From NCBI GenBank assembly GCA_000720845.1, contig JODU01000012.1, forward strand, positions 248,001 through 312,000: DNA of 64,000 nucleotides, in the 5' to 3' direction. The notes beneath the pieces were generated by a model that made no database searches, was not told where the DNA came from, and worked only from the letters and a program-made list of their open reading frames with translations. This DNA comes from Kitasatospora aureofaciens. Lineage in GTDB: Bacteria; Actinomycetota; Actinomycetes; Streptomycetales; Streptomycetaceae. Below are positions 17,063-24,761 of the stretch, piece after piece (the stretch's first letter is position 1; each line of letters begins with the position of its first letter). Position numbers and translations under genes: made by a program.

Positions 17063-17643
17063 GGGTTCACCTCGAAGGCGCGGGCTCGGCGGAGCTGGTC
17101 GGGGTCGTCCATGGCGGCGCGGATCTCCTCCTCGCGGCCGTTGTGGACGAAGTGCTCGACCTTGACCTCAATGAAGAGGGCGTCGGCGCGGACCGCCACG
17201 GGGCCGTCGGGCCCGCCGATCCGGCCGGTGGCGGTGGAGTAGATCTTCCGGCCCGCCACCGCGGTGACCTCGGCCTCCAGATACAGCGTCGTGTCCACGG
17301 GCACCGGACGCCGGAAGTCGGTCTCCAGCCGTCCGGTCACCGCGATCGTGCGCAGCAGCCAGTTGAGCGAGCCCAGCGTCTCGTCCAGGGCGCTGGCCAG
17401 CACGCCGCCGTGCGCCAGGCCGGGAGCGCCCTGGTGGGCGGGGCGAACGGTGAACTCGGCGGTGATCGACACGCCTTCACCCGCCCGCGCCTGGAGGTGC
17501 AGCCCGTGGGGCTGGTCGCCGCCGCAGCCGAAGCACTGGCCGTAGTGGGCGCCGAGCAGCTCGCCGGGGGCGGGCGCGTCGGGGTGCCGTACGGGTTTCA
17601 CGGCGTCGGCGGGGGGCTCAAGACCTGGGGAAGTACCACTCAC
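17059..17643 (-). CDS. PaaI-type hotdog-fold thioesterase
   Basis: 194 residues. The hotdog core carries GAPGLAHGGVLASALDETLG, the HGG-x(n)-D/E signature of PaaI/YiiD-type acyl-CoA thioesterases, preceded by a CFGCGGDQPHGLHL segment and followed by ETDFRRPVPVDTTLYLEAEV. It probably hydrolyses an acyl-CoA; the substrate is unknown. GTG 17643 matches the usual N-terminus. A TAAGGT hexamer eight bases upstream suggests a leaderless transcript. It heads the thioesterase-dut-DUF3710 operon and is divergent to the DUF3093 gene, with 57 bp between the starts. Confidence 0.85.
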   Translation of the reverse strand: MSGTSPGLEPPADAVKPVRHPDAPAPGELLGAHYGQCFGCGGDQPHGLHLQARAGEGVSITAEFTVRPAHQGAPGLAHGGVLASALDETLGSLNWLLRTIAVTGRLETDFRRPVPVDTTLYLEAEVTAVAGRKIYSTATGRIGGPDGPVAVRADALFIEVKVEHFVHNGREEEIRAAMDDPDQLRRARAFEVNP

Positions 17644-17700
17644 AGGCGCAGACCTTACCCGCGCGTCGGCCGAACACCGATACCGTGCCAAGCTTGCTTC

Positions 17701-18165
17701 ATGCAGCTCTCCACGGCCCCGTACGAAGAACGACTCACCGCGCCCCGCACCTGGTGGCTGGTCTCCTTCCTGGTGGGGCTGGCGTTCGCGCTGATCCTGC
17801 TGCCCTTCGGCACGCTGCCGATGCTGGGCGGCCTGGTGGGCGGGATTGCGGTGGCGGCGGTGGCGGCCAGTTCGTACGGCGCGGTCCGCATCCGGATCGT
17901 GGGCGACTCGCTGATCGCGGGCGAGGCGAAGGTGCCGCTCTCGGCACTGGGCGAGGCGGAGATCCTCGACCCTGAGGAGGCCCGCGCCTGGCGCACGTAC
18001 AAGGCCGACACCCGGGCGTTCCTGCTGCTGCGCGCCTACATCCCGCGGGCCGTGCGGGTGCTGGTCACGGACCCGCAGGACCCGACTCCGTACCTGTACC
18101 TGTCGACGCGCGAGCCGGAGCGGCTGATCGAGGCCCTGAAGGCGGCGAAGGCCGCGGCCGCGTAG
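17701..18165 (+). CDS. DUF3093 family membrane protein
   Basis: 154 residues. The N-terminal YEERLTAPRTWWLVSFLVG is the DUF3093 signature. Two hydrophobic helices (about 18-35 and 37-55) are followed by a soluble domain with RIRIVGDSLIAGEAKVPLSA and LLLRAYIPRAVRVLVTDPQD, ending in TREPERLIEAL. Function is unknown; the family sits next to dut across actinobacteria, as here. ATG 17701 has no clear Shine-Dalgarno, which together with a TACCGT hexamer upstream points to a leaderless or weakly led mRNA. Confidence 0.85.
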   Translation: MQLSTAPYEERLTAPRTWWLVSFLVGLAFALILLPFGTLPMLGGLVGGIAVAAVAASSYGAVRIRIVGDSLIAGEAKVPLSALGEAEILDPEEARAWRTYKADTRAFLLLRAYIPRAVRVLVTDPQDPTPYLYLSTREPERLIEALKAAKAAAA

Positions 18166-18292
18166 CGCCTGCCCGGCCGGCCGGGGTCGCGCCAGGGCCG
18201 CTCGTCGTCGGCTCCGGAGCTGAGCCGGAGCCGGAGCTGGCCGTTGCGGCACCGGCCCGTGCGACCTGTGCGACCTCGCGGGGCGGCCGCGG

Positions 18293-19243
18293 TCAGCGGG
18301 CGTCTTTGCCGAAGTTTTCCCCGCGGCCGAGGTGGCCGGGGCCGATGCCCTTGGTGATCTCGCCCATGTCCAGGGCGTCCTGCGGGCGTTCCAGGGCGGG
18401 GAGGTCGTCCAGGGCACTCCAGGCGACCTGGCTCTTGCGCAGGTCGGTGCGGATCCTGGCGGCCAGCTTTCTGGTGTCCCGGCGGTTCATGACGGCGCCT
18501 ACGGCCGCACCCACCATGAACGGCATCAGGTTCGGCAGGTCGCGCACCATTCGCTTCATGATCTGCTGGCGCAGCTGGCGCTTCATGGGGCCGTTCATCG
18601 CCGAGCCGAGGGTCGACGGCTTGGACACGTCGACGCCGCGTTCGTCCGACCACGAGTTCAGGTACGCGGTGCTGCGCTGCGCGAGGCTGCCGGGCGGGCG
18701 CACGCCGTAGACCTCGTGGAGTTCGGCGATCAGCTTGAGCTCGATCGCCGCGACGCCGGTGATCTCGGCGGCCAGTTCCGTGGGCATCGCGGGTGGCACG
18801 GGCAGCATCGCCGCCGCTCCGATGCCCGCTCCCACGGTCGCCGTGCCCTTGGCGGCGCCGGCCACGAGCCGGTCGGCGAGCTCTTCGGGGCCGAGGCCGG
18901 GGAACTGCCTGCGCAGCGTCGCCAGGTCCCGTACGGGCACCCGGGGCGCCAGGTCGATGACCCGGTCGGCGAGGTGTGCCAGGGCGGCCCTGGCGCGGGC
19001 GCCGCCGTTGCGGACACCCTGTCCCGCCTTCTCCCGGAACGCCGCTGCCCGGCGCCGGGCAGCGGGCACCGGCGGCCGCGTGGTCGCCGGGAGGTCACTC
19101 CGGCCGGCCACGGGCTCGAGCGGGGCCTTCCCCGTATCGGTCGGGCCCCGCTCGTCACGCGCGCTGTAGGGGCCGTCGGACGGCCCTTGGTCCGCTCCTC
19201 GTCGGGAGAAACGGCGCTTCCAGGGAGGGGTCGAGCCGGTCAC
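18293..19243 (-). CDS. EcsC-like conserved protein
   Basis: 316 residues. The first ~85 residues are polar and disordered-looking. The rest is mainly helical with two glycine/alanine-rich amphipathic stretches (AAKGTATVGAGIGAAAMLPV and LPNLMPFMVGAAVGAVMNRR) and the motif MPTELAAEITGVAAIELKLI-AELHEVYG, typical of EcsC-family proteins. Function is not established for this family; a membrane-associated role is possible. The stop is 130 bp from the DUF3093 stop (convergent). The DUF4193 gene ends 13 bp upstream, so transcription may read through from it. Confidence 0.7.
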   Translation of the reverse strand: MTGSTPPWKRRFSRRGADQGPSDGPYSARDERGPTDTGKAPLEPVAGRSDLPATTRPPVPAARRRAAAFREKAGQGVRNGGARARAALAHLADRVIDLAPRVPVRDLATLRRQFPGLGPEELADRLVAGAAKGTATVGAGIGAAAMLPVPPAMPTELAAEITGVAAIELKLIAELHEVYGVRPPGSLAQRSTAYLNSWSDERGVDVSKPSTLGSAMNGPMKRQLRQQIMKRMVRDLPNLMPFMVGAAVGAVMNRRDTRKLAARIRTDLRKSQVAWSALDDLPALERPQDALDMGEITKGIGPGHLGRGENFGKDAR

Positions 19244-19256
19244 GGCCGACCCCTCC

Positions 19257-19553
19257 TCAGTCGCAGTCGCGGCAGATCGGCTGGCCGTTCTTCTCCCGGG
19301 CCAGCTGGCTGCGGTGGTGTACCAGGAAGCAGCTCATGCAGGTGAACTCGTCCTGCTGCTTCGGCAGTACACGGACGGCCAGTTCCTCGTTCGAGAGGTC
19401 GGCGCCGGGAAGTTCGAGGCCTTCCGCGGCCTCGAACTCGTCGACGTCGACGGCGGAGGCGGACTTGTCGTTCCGCCTGGCCTTCAGCTCTTCGAGGCTG
19501 TCCGAGTCGACGTCGTCGTCGGTCTTGCGTGGAGTGTCGTAATCGGTTGCCAT
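19257..19553 (-). CDS. DUF4193 family small zinc-ribbon protein
   Basis: 98 residues. The acidic N-terminal half (TDDDVDSDSLEELKARRNDK) is followed by a C-terminal zinc ribbon: Cys72/Cys75 (FTCMSCFLVHHRSQL) and Cys94/Cys97 (ICRDCD at the very end). This is the DUF4193 layout, found beside dut/DUF3093 throughout actinobacteria; the molecular role is unknown. A CGACCATGG context marks the start. It has its own upstream region of about 400 bp and probably a strong promoter. Confidence 0.88.
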   Translation of the reverse strand: MATDYDTPRKTDDDVDSDSLEELKARRNDKSASAVDVDEFEAAEGLELPGADLSNEELAVRVLPKQQDEFTCMSCFLVHHRSQLAREKNGQPICRDCD

Positions 19554-19958
19554 GGTCGCTCTCCCCCTCTGGGTGTCTGCGGTGTCTTCAGCGCACGTAA
19601 CGCGTGAGAGGCCGGACTTGTGCCCGACCTGAGGCGGAGATTTTGCCTCACATCAAGGTCTGTTACTCAATCGACACCCAACCGGACTCCTCATGAGTGA
19701 TCGGCTTGGATGGCGATGGGGACCGTACACGGTCCGAATGCCGCACTTCAAAGGCGTCTCACCGTGTACTTCCCGTGATCAGGGCCCCTGAAAACCGGGA
19801 TTTTCCCGGCTTTCCGACAGGGTGCATGATCACGGAGAGTAGAGGGCGGGAAAGCCGCCGCTGTGATCGATCACACACGCGACTCCGGGGCCAGTGGCCT
19901 GGAAATTCCGCTCAAAGCGAACATCCTCGGGTCTCGGTGCGATGTCGGGGTCATGATC
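19554..19958. other. 405-bp intergenic region, promoter region of the DUF4193 gene
   Basis: No credible gene. It lies upstream of DUF4193 and downstream of cutS (both minus strand). It is unusually A/T-rich for this chromosome between about 19630 and 19930. Contents: a small hairpin CCGGGATTTTCCCGG near 19796-19810, possibly the cutRS terminator, and a perfect palindrome at 19862-19875 listed separately. Confidence 0.5.
19862..19875. promoter_or_regulatory. perfect 14-bp palindrome (possible operator)
   Basis: TGTGATCGATCACA is a perfect palindrome, 84 bp beyond the cutS stop and about 310 bp upstream of DUF4193. The half-site TGTGA resembles Crp/Fnr-type half-sites, but the four-base spacing differs from the classical six. 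Function is inferred only from symmetry. Confidence 0.35.
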
Positions 19959-21203
19959 TCAGACGGGCAGCGTCACCCGCATCACGAGCCCTCCGCCCTC
20001 GCGCGGCTGGGCGTAGATGTGCCCGCCGTGCGCCCGGGCCACGGACCGCGCGATGGACAGCCCGAGCCCGACACCCTTGTCGCTGCCCGTCCGCTCGGTG
20101 CGCAGCCGCCGGAACGGCTCGAAGAGGTTGTCCACCTCGTACGCCGGTACGACCGGACCCGTGTTGGTGACCACCAGGACCGCCTGGCCGTTCTCCACGG
20201 CCGTGGTGACCTCCACCCAGCCCTGTTCGGCCACGTTGTAGCGCACGGCGTTCTGGACCAGGTTCAGGGCGATCCGCTCCAGCAGGACGCCGTTGCCCTG
20301 GACCACCGCGGCCTCACGGGTACCGCGGATCTCCACGCCCTTGGCCTCGGCCTCGGCGTGCACCTGGTCGATGGCCTGGCCGGCCACCTCGGCGAGGTCC
20401 ACCGGTTTGCGCTCGACGATCTGGTTGTCACTGCGGGCCAGCAGCAGCAGGCCCTCGACCAGCTGCTCGCTGCGTTCGTTGGTCGCCAGCAGCGTCTTGC
20501 CGAGCTGCTGGAGCTCCACCGGCGCGTTGGGATCGGACAGATGCACTTCCAGGAGGGTGCGGTTGATCGCCAGCGGCGTGCGCAGCTCGTGGGAGGCGTT
20601 GCCGACGAAGCGCTGCTGTGCGGTGAAGGCCCGTTGCAGCCGCTCCAGCATGTCGTCGAAGGTGTCCGCCAGCTCCTTCAGTTCGTCGTCCGGGCCGTCC
20701 AGCTCGATACGGCGGGAGAGGTCGGAGCCGGCCACCGCGCGCGCGGTGCGGGTGATCCGGCCCAGCGGCGACAGGACGCGTCCGGCCATGGCGTAGCCGA
20801 AGGCGAAGGCGATCACGGCGAGGCCGAGCAGCGCCAGCAGCGAACGGCTCAGCAGGTTGTCCAGGGCGACCTTGCGCTGGTGGTCCATGCATTCGCTGAT
20901 CGCCGCGTTGAAGTCGGACAGCGACAGGTTGCCGTTGTCGACGACGGGACAGTCGCTGCTGGAGACCTTGAGGTCGGTGAAGTCGACGATCTTGTACAGC
21001 GGTTCGTTGCCGGTGCGCACCGCCTGGGCGGCGAGCAGGTAGATGATCGACAGCAGCAGGATGCCGGCGATCAGGAACATGCCGCCGTACAGCAGCGTGA
21101 GCCTTATCCGGATGGTGGGGCGCAGCCACGGCAGCGGCGTGGCCGAGCGGGGGTCCCACGTGGGCTTGGGTGGCGCCCCGGGAGGCGCGGGTGTCGTCGC
21201 CAC
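19959..21203 (-). CDS. cutS: CutS-type sensor histidine kinase
   Basis: 414 residues, membrane-bound. TM1 (about 30-52, RIRLTLLYGGMFLIAGILLL) and TM2 (about 140-160) flank an extracytoplasmic loop of roughly 85 residues with two cysteines (SDCPVVDNGN, SECMDHQ). HAMP follows, then HisKA with NASHELRTPLAINRT and HATPase motifs NLVQNAVRYN and GVGLGLSIARSV. The paired extracellular cysteines could sense redox state. CutRS was first described in Streptomyces lividans in connection with copper metabolism; more recent work links it to secretion/disulfide stress. It begins six bases after the cutR stop. Confidence 0.92.
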   Translation of the reverse strand: MATTPAPPGAPPKPTWDPRSATPLPWLRPTIRIRLTLLYGGMFLIAGILLLSIIYLLAAQAVRTGNEPLYKIVDFTDLKVSSSDCPVVDNGNLSLSDFNAAISECMDHQRKVALDNLLSRSLLALLGLAVIAFAFGYAMAGRVLSPLGRITRTARAVAGSDLSRRIELDGPDDELKELADTFDDMLERLQRAFTAQQRFVGNASHELRTPLAINRTLLEVHLSDPNAPVELQQLGKTLLATNERSEQLVEGLLLLARSDNQIVERKPVDLAEVAGQAIDQVHAEAEAKGVEIRGTREAAVVQGNGVLLERIALNLVQNAVRYNVAEQGWVEVTTAVENGQAVLVVTNTGPVVPAYEVDNLFEPFRRLRTERTGSDKGVGLGLSIARSVARAHGGHIYAQPREGGGLVMRVTLPV

Positions 21204-21209
21204 GGCCGG

Positions 21210-21863
21210 TCAGATCCGGTACCCGGAGCCGGGGACGGTGACGATGACGGGCGGCTCGCCCAGCTTGCGGCGCAGGGTCATGACGGTCACGCGCACGACG
21301 TTGGTGAACGGGTCGGTGTTCTCGTCCCATGCCTTCTCCAGCAGCTGCTCGGCGGAGACCACGGCACCCTCGCTGCGCATGAGGACCTCGAGGACGGCGA
21401 ACTCCTTGGGGGCGAGCTGCACCTCCTTGCCGTCACGGAAGACCTCGCGGCGGTTGGGGTCGAGCTTGATCCCGGCGCGCTCCAGGACGGGCGGCAGGGG
21501 CACGCTGGTCCGCCGGCCCAGGGCGCGCACGCGGGCGATCAGCTCGCTGAACGCGAAGGGCTTGGGCAGATAGTCGTCGGCGCCGATCTCCAGGCCCTCG
21601 ACCCGGTCACTGACGTCGCCGGAGGCCGTGAGCATGAGCACGCGCGTGGGCATGCCCAGCTCGACGATCTTGCGGCAGACGTCGTCGCCGTGCACGAGGG
21701 GGAGGTCGCGGTCGAGGACGACCACGTCGTAGTCGTTGACGCCGATGCGTTCCAGAGCGGCCGCACCGTCGTACACGACGTCGACGGCCATGGCCTCCCG
21801 GCGCAGTCCGGTGGCCACCGCATCGGCGAGCAGCTGCTCGTCCTCGACGACGAGTACGCGCAC
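21210..21863 (-). CDS. cutR: CutR-type OmpR-family response regulator
   Basis: 217 residues, the published length of CutR. Receiver: VRVLVVEDEQLLADAVATGL, phospho-acceptor Asp51 (VVVLDRDLP), Lys in LPKPFAFSELIAR. Winged-helix output: QLAPKEFAVLEVLMRSEGAV and DPFTNVVRVTVMTLRRKLGE, ending in PGSGYRI. GTG 21863 has AAGGA about eight bases upstream and gives the expected N-terminus; the longer in-frame ATG does not. It is the first gene of the cutRS operon, transcribed from the 437-bp region that separates it from the small protein gene at 22301. Confidence 0.92.
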   Translation of the reverse strand: MRVLVVEDEQLLADAVATGLRREAMAVDVVYDGAAALERIGVNDYDVVVLDRDLPLVHGDDVCRKIVELGMPTRVLMLTASGDVSDRVEGLEIGADDYLPKPFAFSELIARVRALGRRTSVPLPPVLERAGIKLDPNRREVFRDGKEVQLAPKEFAVLEVLMRSEGAVVSAEQLLEKAWDENTDPFTNVVRVTVMTLRRKLGEPPVIVTVPGSGYRI

Positions 21864-22300
21864 GTCGCTGTCCTTCCTGTGTCCACCCGCGTAGCGCTTC
21901 TCGGACGCACGAGGGCAGGGGGCTGGTGGGTGTGTTGCCTCCATCCTGCCCTTTTCGGCCATAAGTCGGCTGTAAGCCGGGTGAGGGGCCGGTGACGGAG
22001 AAGGCCGCGGAAACGCCGACGAAAGGTCGCGGAAGCGGGAATGCGAGATTTTCTGGCGAGGTTGAGGTTTCCGCGGAGGGGAGCTGGGGGAGGACGGCTT
22101 TACACCCCGCGATCACGCTCTGCCTGTACCGCGTTACCGCGCGGTACGCCGCGGTCCGCTTCCGCAGAGCGGGCGTGGGTGTCCGGCACCGTCGCCGCCC
22201 GGTGGGGCTGCGCTGGGCACTCCACCGGAGACGTGATCGTCCCTTCCGACCGGCACACCCCCGTGCCAACGACCCACGACCCAGGACGAGGGGGCGCAGC
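21864..22300. other. divergent intergenic region between cutR and the small-protein gene
   Basis: About 437 bp with no credible gene. It must hold the promoters of cutR (minus) and the gene at 22301 (plus). Visible structure: an inverted repeat TACCGCG...CGCGGTA near 22127-22146. Base composition around 21990-22080 is purine-rich on the plus strand. No promoter could be assigned with confidence. Confidence 0.45.
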
Positions 22301-22474
22301 ATGGACGCTTTCACCGCAGGACTTCTGCAGCGCATAAAGACGACCGAGTCCGACCTGTCCCGGGCCCGCGACGAGGGCGACGAGTTCCTTGTCGAGGTGG
22401 AGCTGGGCGAGCTCGACGATCTGCGCCGTCTCGCTGCCGAGCACGGTGTGGAGGTCAGCGCGACCAACGCCTGA
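22301..22474 (+). CDS. conserved small protein, 57 residues
   Basis: MDAFTAGLLQRIKTTESDLS ... RARDEGDEFLVEVELGELDD ... LRRLAAEHGVEVSATNA. Two predicted amphipathic helices, rich in Asp/Glu and Leu, no cysteine, no membrane segment. GAGGGGG lies about seven bases before the ATG and a strong hairpin follows the stop, so it is a monocistronic unit with clear expression signals. The function is unknown. It lies between cutRS (divergent) and suhB (convergent). Confidence 0.75.
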   Translation: MDAFTAGLLQRIKTTESDLSRARDEGDEFLVEVELGELDDLRRLAAEHGVEVSATNA

Positions 22475-22488
22475 TCGGCCCGCGAAGA

Positions 22489-22524
22489 ACGAGGCCCCGG
22501 TGGGATCCAGCACCGGGGCCTCGT
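22489..22524. terminator. bidirectional intrinsic terminator
   Basis: Perfect stem ACGAGGCCCCGGTG / CACCGGGGCCTCGT around an eight-base loop, 15 bp after the small-protein stop. It also lies downstream of suhB on the opposite strand, about 120 bp beyond its stop. Confidence 0.85.
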
Positions 22525-22643
22525 CGTGCGCCTGCCGCCGAGCCGCCCGCAGCGGCGTGAGTGGCCGACTCACCGCCCCTGGGGAGCGGCACCGACGGCA
22601 CTCCCCCGTGTCGCGGGCGCCCCCTCCGTTCTCCGCCGGAGGC

Positions 22644-23462
22644 CTACGCCCCGAAGTCCGTCAGGAGCCGCTGGAGGGCTTCGAAGACGGCCGGGGTCGC
22701 GGCGATGGTCAGGGCGCCGGTGGGGCGCTCACCGGGGCGTCCACCGGTCACGGCGCCCGCCTCACGCGCGATCAGGTCGCCCGCCGCGAGGTCCCAGGGG
22801 TGCAGCCCGCGCTCGTAGTAGCCGTCGAGGCGCCCCGCGGCCACGTCGCACAGGTCGATCGCGGCCGAGCCGCCGCGCCGGATGTCCCGTACCAGCGGGA
22901 TCAGCCGCCGCGCGATCTCGGCCTGCTCCGCGCGGACGTCGGCGACGTAGTTGAAGCCGGTGGAGACCAGCGCCTGGTCCAGCGGGGCCGCGGACCGGCA
23001 GGCGAGCCTGCGTTCGCCCTCCCAGGCGCCCGTCGCCCAGGCGCCGCCGCCCAGCAGCGCATGGTAGGACTCGCCCCGCATCGGGGCCACGACCACGCCG
23101 GCCACCCGCTCGCCGTCCTGCTCGGCGGCGATGGAGACCGCCCAGGTGGGCAGGCCGTAGAGGTAGTTCACCGTGCCGTCCAGCGGGTCGATGACCCAGC
23201 GGATGCCACTGGTGCCCTCGGTGGCGGCGCCCTCCTCGCCGAGGAAGCCGTCGTCGGGGCGGCGGTCGGCGATCAGCCCGGTGATCAGCTTCTCCGCCGC
23301 GATGTCCATCTCGGTGACCACGTCGATCGGGCTGGACTTGGTGGCGGCGACCGCGAGGTCGGCCGGGCGTCCGTCCCGCAGCAGCTCGCCCGCGCGGTGG
23401 GCGGCCTCCTGGGCGATCTTCAGCAGGCCGGCATGGAGCGGATCGGGCGTCACGTCGGTCAC
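22644..23462 (-). CDS. suhB: inositol-1-monophosphatase family protein
   Basis: 272 residues. It carries the metal-binding motifs of Mg-dependent inositol monophosphatases: the E-E/D pair FLGEEGA (first ligand), WVIDPLDGTVNYLYG (DPxDGTxN) and the late LHPWDLAAGDLIAREAGAVT (WD-x-AAG). It would release inositol from inositol-1-phosphate or act on a related sugar phosphate; suhB lies near sigA in mycobacteria too. GTG 23462 has GAGGAGC seven bases upstream. It begins nine bases downstream of the ferrochelatase stop, so the two are cotranscribed. Confidence 0.9.
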   Translation of the reverse strand: MTDVTPDPLHAGLLKIAQEAAHRAGELLRDGRPADLAVAATKSSPIDVVTEMDIAAEKLITGLIADRRPDDGFLGEEGAATEGTSGIRWVIDPLDGTVNYLYGLPTWAVSIAAEQDGERVAGVVVAPMRGESYHALLGGGAWATGAWEGERRLACRSAAPLDQALVSTGFNYVADVRAEQAEIARRLIPLVRDIRRGGSAAIDLCDVAAGRLDGYYERGLHPWDLAAGDLIAREAGAVTGGRPGERPTGALTIAATPAVFEALQRLLTDFGA

Positions 23463-23470
23463 GGGGCTCC

Positions 23471-24598
23471 TCACGCGTAGGGACTGTCGGCGCCCGCGGC
23501 GGCGGGCCGGGGGGCACGGGCGGGGCAGCAGCCGACCGGGCACAGGTTGTGGCTCGCGCCGAGCGCGCCGAGCGCGCAGGGCGTGACCTCCTGCCCGCGC
23601 TCGACGCCCGCCCGCTCCAGGACCAGGTCGCGGACGGCCGCGGCGAAGCGCGGGTCGGCGCCCACGGTGGCCGAGCGGCGCACCGGCAGCCCCAGCTCCT
23701 CGGCCTTGGCGGTGGCCTCCGTGTCGAGGTCGTACAGGACCTCCATGTGGTCGGAGACGAACCCGATGGGGGCCATCACCACCGCGGGGGCACCGGCCGC
23801 CTGCCGCTCCTCCAGGTGGTCGCAGATGTCGGGCTCGAGCCACGGGATGTGCGGGGCGCCGGAGCGCGACTGGTAGACGAGCTGCCAGGGGTGGTCGACG
23901 CCGGTGCGCTCGCGCACGGCGTCGGCGATCAGCTGCGCCACATCCAGGTGCTGGCGCACGTACGCCCCGCCGTCGCCGTGCTCCTCGGCCGGGCCGGACG
24001 TGTCGGCGGCGGAGACGGGGATCGAGTGGGTGCAGAACGCGATGTGCGCGCCGTCCCGGACCTCCTCGGGCAGCTCGGCGAGGGACCGGACGACCCCGTC
24101 GACCATGGGCTCGACGAAGCCCGGGTGGTTGAAGTAGTGCCGGAGCTTGTCGACCTGCGGCGGCTCCAGCCCCTCGGACTCCAGGGCGGCGAGGGCGTCC
24201 GCCAGGTTCTCGCGGTACTGGCGGCAGCCCGAGTAGGAGGCGTAGGCGCTGGTGGCGAGGACCAGGACGCGGCGGCGGCCGTCGCCGGCCATCTCGCGCA
24301 GGGTGTCCGTCAGGTACGGCGCCCAGTTGCGGTTGCCCCAGTAGACCGGCAGGTCCAGGCCGTGCTCGGCGAAGTCCTTGCGCAGGGCGTCCAGCAGCGC
24401 CCGGTTCTGGTCGTTGATGGGGCTGACGCCGCCGAAGAGGAAGTAGTGCTGTCCGACTTCCTTGAGGCGTTCCTTGGGGATGCCGCGCCCCCGCGTCACG
24501 TTCTCCAGGAACGGGACCACGTCGTCCGGGCCCTCCGGGCCGCCGAACGAGAGCAGGAGCAGGGCGTCGTAGGGGCTGGCATCGAGCACGTCTGGCAT
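23471..24598 (-). CDS. hemH: ferrochelatase (coproporphyrin type expected for actinobacteria)
   Basis: 375 residues. It inserts Fe(II) into the tetrapyrrole in haem synthesis; in actinobacteria the substrate is normally coproporphyrin III (the enzyme is then called CpfC). Seen: ALLLLSFGGPEGPDDVVPFL start, YWGNRNWAPYLTDTL, AFCTHSIP with the catalytic His, YQSRSGAPHIPWLEPDI, MAPIGFVSDHMEVLYDLD with the C-terminal Glu/Asp ligands. The C-terminal extension holds Cys341, Cys353, Cys357 and Cys358 (NLCPVGCC), matching the [2Fe-2S] ligands of actinobacterial enzymes. Operon with suhB, divergent from the MFS transporter gene. Confidence 0.93.
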   Translation of the reverse strand: MPDVLDASPYDALLLLSFGGPEGPDDVVPFLENVTRGRGIPKERLKEVGQHYFLFGGVSPINDQNRALLDALRKDFAEHGLDLPVYWGNRNWAPYLTDTLREMAGDGRRRVLVLATSAYASYSGCRQYRENLADALAALESEGLEPPQVDKLRHYFNHPGFVEPMVDGVVRSLAELPEEVRDGAHIAFCTHSIPVSAADTSGPAEEHGDGGAYVRQHLDVAQLIADAVRERTGVDHPWQLVYQSRSGAPHIPWLEPDICDHLEERQAAGAPAVVMAPIGFVSDHMEVLYDLDTEATAKAEELGLPVRRSATVGADPRFAAAVRDLVLERAGVERGQEVTPCALGALGASHNLCPVGCCPARAPRPAAAGADSPYA

Positions 24599-24761
24599 GC
24601 CTCGATCCTGCCACCCGGCACTGACAGCGAGGAAACGGTGGGGTACCGACCGTGCGTTTCACCAGGTCCGAGGGGGTGTTTCCGAACATGGGGGCGAGTA
24701 ATCTGTATCGACTGCATTCGCACCTTACGACGCCGTAACCGAGCCGCTTCCGGAGACCTCG

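Noticed and set aside
19863..21995. 710-codon plus-strand ORF opposite cutRS
   Set aside because: Antisense shadow of cutS and cutR, which have clear domains and correct spacing on the minus strand.
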